A stretch of 64,000 bases of DNA from JABAAI01 sp965261955. Its GTDB lineage: Bacteria; Spirochaetota; Leptospiria; Leptospirales; Leptonemataceae. The notes under the pieces were generated by a model that was not told where the DNA came from, ran no database searches, and saw nothing but the letters and a program-made list of their open reading frames with translations. Location: NCBI GenBank assembly GCA_965261955.1, contig CBDHEM010000069.1, positions 434,001-498,000 of the forward strand, in the 5' to 3' direction. Shown here in pieces: positions 60,453 through 64,000 of this stretch. The translations under genes and the position numbers were made by a program. Every line of letters starts with the position of its first letter. Positions within the stretch are counted from its first letter, which is position 1.

Positions 60453-61733
60453 ATGAGTAATACTATAGTCGCCCCCTCTGCTCCTATCTCTATTGCAGAC
60501 ATACAAAACAAAGCAGGAATGCTCTTAAAAAAGTCATCTTTGCCATCTTCCGAGGAAGAAGCTTGGCGAAAAATTCGAATAGGGACTCGTGTTGATAAAA
60601 GTTTTTTCCAGAAAAAAAACTCTAGAAGCCGTATCGATGTTGAATTTAAATCAACGGCATCCAATCAAACACCTGATGGAGTTCATCTATTATCTTTTAA
60701 CGAGGCTTTTCAGAAAGCACAGCTCAAAAAGACAATAGAAAAACATTTTAAAAATGCTATAAGTGGGGATAGAGATTACTTTTTTTGGCAAAACTTAGCC
60801 GAATGGAAACAAGGCATCTTAATTGATATCACAAAGCCTTTAGATGGGCCAATAATTATTCATCACCATAAGGATGACCACCAGAAAGATGACCACCATA
60901 AGGATGACCACCAGAAAGATGATCACCAGAAAGATGATGCAAAAAATCAAATTGAGAGTAGTTTAATCCATCATGTCATTATTTACATCGCAGAAAACAT
61001 CACGGCCACTGTCATAGAAAAATTCCATAATAAACAAGAAAAAAAACACAGTATCTATTGGAATACAATTAGTACGGCTTATGTAGCACAGAATACAACA
61101 CTACACTACCTTAGTTTACGGGACTTTGGTGAAAACGATCACCACTTTCAAAGATTTTTTTCTGAACAAAAGCGTGACTCCCGTGTTTTTTATGGACTTT
61201 CCCATTGTGGTGGACTGATGGGAAAAGGGTTTTTACATGCTCGGCTTTTAGGAAGCAATGCTGAATTTCAAGGTGTTGGCATACATGCAGGAAGTCATAA
61301 AGAATTTCATGATATGGAAATGTTTGTAGAACATCAATCTGAACACACTCAAAGCTCATTACTCTATAAGGCTATTGTTTCTGGAAATGCACATAGCGTT
61401 TTTGATGGTCAACTGAAAATTCCTCCAAACATAAGTGATATACACTCCCATCAAATGAATCAAAATATACTTTTATCTCCAAATGCCCGGGCTGAATCAA
61501 TGCCTCGTTTGGTTATACAAACAGAAAATGTTTTCTGTGAACATGGGGCTACCGTTGGCATGCTGGACCAAGAAGTCCTTTTTTATCTCCTTACCCGTGG
61601 GTTGAATAAAGAAGAAGCCCAACACCTTATGATCGAAGGGTTCCTTGAAGATGCTATATCACAATTTCCTTTGGACCAGGAGGAGCATGGGAAAATATTA
61701 TCAAATATAAAAAAGAAATTAGGAATAAAGTAA
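60453..61733 (+). CDS. sufD: Fe-S cluster assembly protein SufD with His/Asp-rich insertion
   Basis: Partner of SufB in the scaffold complex. The 426-residue product has SSEEEAWRKIRIG near the N-terminus, GILIDITKPLDGPIIIHHHK, ISTAYVAQNTTLHYLSL, RLLGSNAEFQGVGIHAG, HSVFDGQLKIPPN and the SufB/D family end FCEHGATVGMLDQEVLFYLLTRGLNKEEAQHLMIEGF. At ~residues 138-162 there is an insertion of five HxKDD repeats encoded by a 15-bp tandem repeat, probably a flexible, metal-binding loop. Starts 9 bp after sufC. Confidence 0.92.
   Translation: MSNTIVAPSAPISIADIQNKAGMLLKKSSLPSSEEEAWRKIRIGTRVDKSFFQKKNSRSRIDVEFKSTASNQTPDGVHLLSFNEAFQKAQLKKTIEKHFKNAISGDRDYFFWQNLAEWKQGILIDITKPLDGPIIIHHHKDDHQKDDHHKDDHQKDDHQKDDAKNQIESSLIHHVIIYIAENITATVIEKFHNKQEKKHSIYWNTISTAYVAQNTTLHYLSLRDFGENDHHFQRFFSEQKRDSRVFYGLSHCGGLMGKGFLHARLLGSNAEFQGVGIHAGSHKEFHDMEMFVEHQSEHTQSSLLYKAIVSGNAHSVFDGQLKIPPNISDIHSHQMNQNILLSPNARAESMPRLVIQTENVFCEHGATVGMLDQEVLFYLLTRGLNKEEAQHLMIEGFLEDAISQFPLDQEEHGKILSNIKKKLGIK
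60864..60938 (+). repeat. 15-bp tandem repeat within sufD
   Basis: Five units alternating CACCATAAGGATGAC and CACCAGAAAGATGAC, encoding His-(His/Gln)-Lys-Asp-Asp. In frame, so copy-number changes would keep SufD intact. Confidence 0.9.
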
Positions 61734-62155
61734 GACTAGAGTGTGTCTAAAAGAAACAACACCACTTGACTGGTTGAATTCCCTAAAACTGGACGGCTTG
61801 CTGTCTTTTAAAATCAGAAGGTTAAACTACCAAAACAAAGCTCCCGATTTTAAGACGGCGAAAAGAGATCCATCGATCCATCATATTTATCTTTTCCAAT
61901 TGCTTGTCCAAATAAAGAAAGTGCAAATGGCTCCAGCTAGACATCAAGGGGCAGATGGTGATATAGCAAGGTCAAAGGGAAATATAGCTGAGTCCGATTG
62001 ATCAATACACCAATACACCAATACACCAATACACCACAAAAAAGACGATCATCTTTTTTTAGGCGAGAAGAGTTCATAAACAGAATTCCAAACTATGAAT
62101 TATATGATTACTTTTGCAAAAGTCCTACTATTCATAATTAAAGCCACCATTGTTT
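61734..62155. other. Spacer after sufD: doubtful ORF, 8-bp repeat, MITE-end remnant
   Basis: A GTG-started frame of 86 codons (61741-62001) follows sufD closely but matches nothing I know and has no ribosome binding site; I give it little weight. At 62003-62034 there are four units of CAATACAC. At 62107-62120, GATTACTTTTGCAA matches the right end of the MITE at 38.0 kb, and flanking AATTATGAAT-type arms could form a hairpin downstream of the tmRNA gene. Confidence 0.4.
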
Positions 62156-62494
62156 TGGAGACGGCGGGAGTCGAACCCGCGTCCTACGGCGCAGCATAAA
62201 AGCCTCTACATGCTTAGTCGGCTAAGAGAACAGTTGCCTACCTGCCGACTGGCTAGCCACTGTTTTGCAGTCTGTAAATATTTGCCACTTCGCAGTCTGC
62301 CACAAAGCAACTCATCCCTTGTAAATTACATTCTTTCCTGTCCCCAAAGGCAAAGACAGGAAGAACGCTGACCATTAATTATGCGGCCAGTGCGTACTCG
62401 TTATTAGCAAGTGTTAAGTGAGGTTTTTAAGAGCTCCTCAACTCTACATGCCACATTTACACCAATTCACAGCAGTCGAAACCATTTCGTCCCC
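62156..62494 (-). ncRNA. ssrA: tmRNA, one-piece, tag ANNEYALAA
   Basis: Transfer-messenger RNA for rescue of stalled ribosomes. On the minus strand it starts GGGGACGAAATGGTTTCGAC and ends GGACGCGGGTTCGACTCCCG-CCGTCTCCA; the first seven bases GGGGACG pair with CGTCTCC. CCA is not encoded. The tag frame is at 62379-62408: GCT AAT AAC GAG TAC GCA CTG GCC GCA TAA, i.e. ANNEYALAA. GACTAAGCATGTAGAGGC near the 3' part is the usual conserved helix. The gene is not permuted, which argues against an alphaproteobacterium. Confidence 0.95.
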
Positions 62495-62584
62495 ATAGGG
62501 GTATGCTGTGCAAAGCATTCTATCACATCAAGCAAAATATCTGATCTTTTCATAAGAGGAGGAGGAGGGCCGTCCTACTTGTAC

Positions 62585-62691
62585 GGGCTGTTACAAAATA
62601 TAAAAACACAATGGAATGCCTGCATAGAGTGCCTTGAATCGGCGATTCATAGCACTCTAGTTGTAATTATTTATATCTCGCAACAGTTCCC
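62585..62691. repeat. MITE-like element, copy 4
   Basis: 107 bp with inverted ends GGGCTGTTACAAAATATAAA and (other end) GGGAACTGTTGCGAGATATAA. The interior is an almost perfect palindrome: TAGAGTGCCTTGAATCG and its complement with two mismatches. Lies about 90 bp upstream of the tmRNA start. Confidence 0.65.
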
Positions 62692-62699
62692 TGATCAAC

Positions 62700-63170
62700 T
62701 CTGACCCCTATTCGTTTCGTGCTTTTACACCGTTAGGAACTCCTAGGGTACTTATACTCTCCCAAGCGGAGGTGATTTTCTTGTATTTCCCATAAAAGCT
62801 CATGGGAAAGTGACATGGCAAACTTTTCTGAAAAAGGCTTAGCTAAAATTTTCCTAGTTCTTAGGACAACACCAGCTCTAGGCATCGCACTAGCAGAAGC
62901 ATCACCACTGTGATGACCTAGAGCACAAAAAGAAGTCGACTTGGTCTTACAGAGCGGATAGCACGCACAAAAGTATACTGACTAGTAGACTGCCTTTTTA
63001 TGAACAAGAGGCGACAACACTCAAGTCAACAGATGGTTTTACAATACTGATTTAAGCAGAGATATGGGACTGAATTTTTATCACGAGCCAGATAGCATCT
63101 CTTGAAAAGGTTCGTGTCAATAATTTTTTTGATATACCGATTTCCGCACCCTTCCTGAATCGCCGCTTCC
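62700..63170. other. Intergenic stretch, no gene seen
   Basis: No supported coding frame, RNA or repeat was found on either strand. Confidence 0.5.
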
Positions 63171-64000
63171 ATCGCAAAAACAAGCGAAGCTTGTTTTTAT
63201 CCACCAAATCTTGTTTTATCTACCAAAACCTGTTTCTACCCACAACTCTGGCTTGTTTTACCCACGAAGCCTGTTTTATCTACACAAAGCCCGTTTTTAT
63301 CTAAAACCCGCACCCTCCCAGAATCGCCGCTTCCATCACAAAAACAAGCGAAGCTTGTTTTATCTACCAAAACCTGTTTCTACCCACAACTCTGGCTTGT
63401 TTTACCCACGAAGCCTGTTTTATCTACACAAAGCCCGTTTTTATCTAAAACCCGCACCCTCCCAGAATCGCCGCTTTTATCACAAAAACAAGCGAAGCTT
63501 GTTTTTATCCACGACTCTGACTTCTCCTATCCAAAGCCCGGTCCCCACAAAAAATGTCTCTACACAAAGGGCTTTTTTCCGCACCCGTCCAGAAGCGCTG
63601 CTTCCATCACAAAAACAAGCGAAGCTTGTTTTTATCCACGACTCTGACTTCTCCTATCCAAAGCCCGGTCCTCACCAAAAAACGTCTCTACTCAAAGCCT
63701 GCTCCTCCCAGAATCGCCGCTTCAATCGTAAAAACAAGCAAAGCTTGTTTTTATCTACCAAAACCTGTTTCTACCCAGAACTCTGGCTTGTTTTATCTAC
63801 CAAAACCTGTTTCTACCCACAACTCTGGCTTGTTTTACCCACGAAGCCTGTTTTATCTACACAAAGCCCGTTTTTATCTAAAACCCGCACCTTTCCAGAA
63901 TCGCCGCTTCCATCGCAAAAACAAGCGAAGCTTGTTTTATCTACACAAATCTTCTTTTCTACCCACGACTCTAGCTTGTTTTACCCATGAAGCCTGTTTT
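63170..64000. repeat. Tandem repeat array with AAAACAAGC-GAA-GCTTGTTTT hairpins
   Basis: Six copies of the palindrome CAAGCGAAGCTTG flanked by A and T runs, at about 63175, 63339, 63484, 63611, 63730 and 63916, alternate with repeated blocks containing CTACCAAAACCTGTTTCTAC, CACGAAGCCTGTTTTATCTA and CCCAGAATCGCCGCTTCCAT. Spacing varies from about 120 to 185 bp because blocks are gained or lost. One long frame (63211-63990) exists only because the repeats lack stops in that phase; it is not supported as a protein. The array continues beyond the window. Confidence 0.8.

Noticed and set aside
61741..62001. 86-codon frame after sufD as a fourth suf gene
   Set aside because: No similarity to SufS, SufU, SufT or SufA motifs, no ribosome binding site, and low-complexity composition at its end.
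62156..62494. Alphaproteobacterial origin of the window
   Set aside because: The AmgK-like gene and suf operon would fit, but the tmRNA is one-piece with a Leptospira-like tag, and the giant coiled-coil gene is of spirochaete type.
63211..63990. 259-codon frame FYLPKPVSTHNSGLFYP... as a repeat protein
   Set aside because: It has no start signal, its units are of variable length, and the frame only exists because the DNA repeats lack stops in that phase.
63170..64000. Possible CRISPR array
   Set aside because: The repeated hairpin is palindromic like some CRISPR repeats, but the intervening blocks are themselves repeated and of uneven length, and no cas gene is near.

Overview
The window looks like a chromosome segment of an AT-rich spirochaete, probably from the Leptospira side of the phylum. 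Three things point there. The tmRNA is one-piece and its tag reads ANNEYALAA, one residue from the Leptospira tag as I remember it. There is a 1956-residue membrane-anchored coiled-coil protein of the type called SpiroCoCo in spirochaetes. The enzymes around it (PPi-type phosphofructokinase, eukaryote-type UGPase, EtfBA, LolA-like protein) fit. No 16S rRNA is present, so the assignment is inference. Repeats, insertion-sequence remnants and broken genes are frequent, which suggests a recombining, perhaps host-associated genome.

Layout. 0.1-5.0 kb: proB, an IS5-family remnant, recJ and a fructosamine-kinase-like gene. 5.0-23.7 kb: an accessory island of polymorphic toxin/immunity cassettes. It starts with a frameshifted M15-peptidase-like toxin and an exported partner. 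Then come seven copies of one leader (a short signal peptide followed by structured repeats), attached to different toxin tails: colicin D-type tRNase (three), an REase-like tail, an HNH nuclease, one unrecognised tail and one truncated copy. Candidate immunity genes follow each tail. The island is closed by an IS5-family element and a truncated leader. 23.9-29.8 kb: etfB-etfA-lolA-like, a large unknown protein and pfk. 29.8-35.5 kb (minus strand): a double O-antigen-ligase-like protein, murF and mraY. 35.9-46.4 kb: mnmG, an APH-like kinase, the giant coiled-coil gene, tRNA-Leu(CAG) and rlmN. 46.8-48.5 kb: a MITE-like repeat and the second, inverted copy of the same IS. 48.7-52.8 kb: an AsmA-like protein, a small membrane protein, a DUF1858 protein and pyrB. 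52.9-54.6 kb: a second, displaced and broken HNH cassette on the minus strand. 54.6-58.1 kb: a UGPase, an exported protein, argB and a START-like protein. 58.3-61.7 kb: sufBCD. 62.2-62.5 kb: tmRNA. 63.2 kb to the end: tandem repeats with hairpins.

The most unusual feature is in the toxin leaders. Three unrelated sequence families fold on paper into the same shape: an outer stem enclosing two hairpins. Seven arm differences or non-Watson-Crick positions that I could compare are all G.U pairs in the plus-strand transcript and none is an A.C mismatch. These elements sit inside open reading frames and vary in length by multiples of three. They resemble in behaviour the palindromic elements inserted in Rickettsia genes, and may be both mobile RNA-structured elements and the homology blocks through which toxin tails are exchanged.
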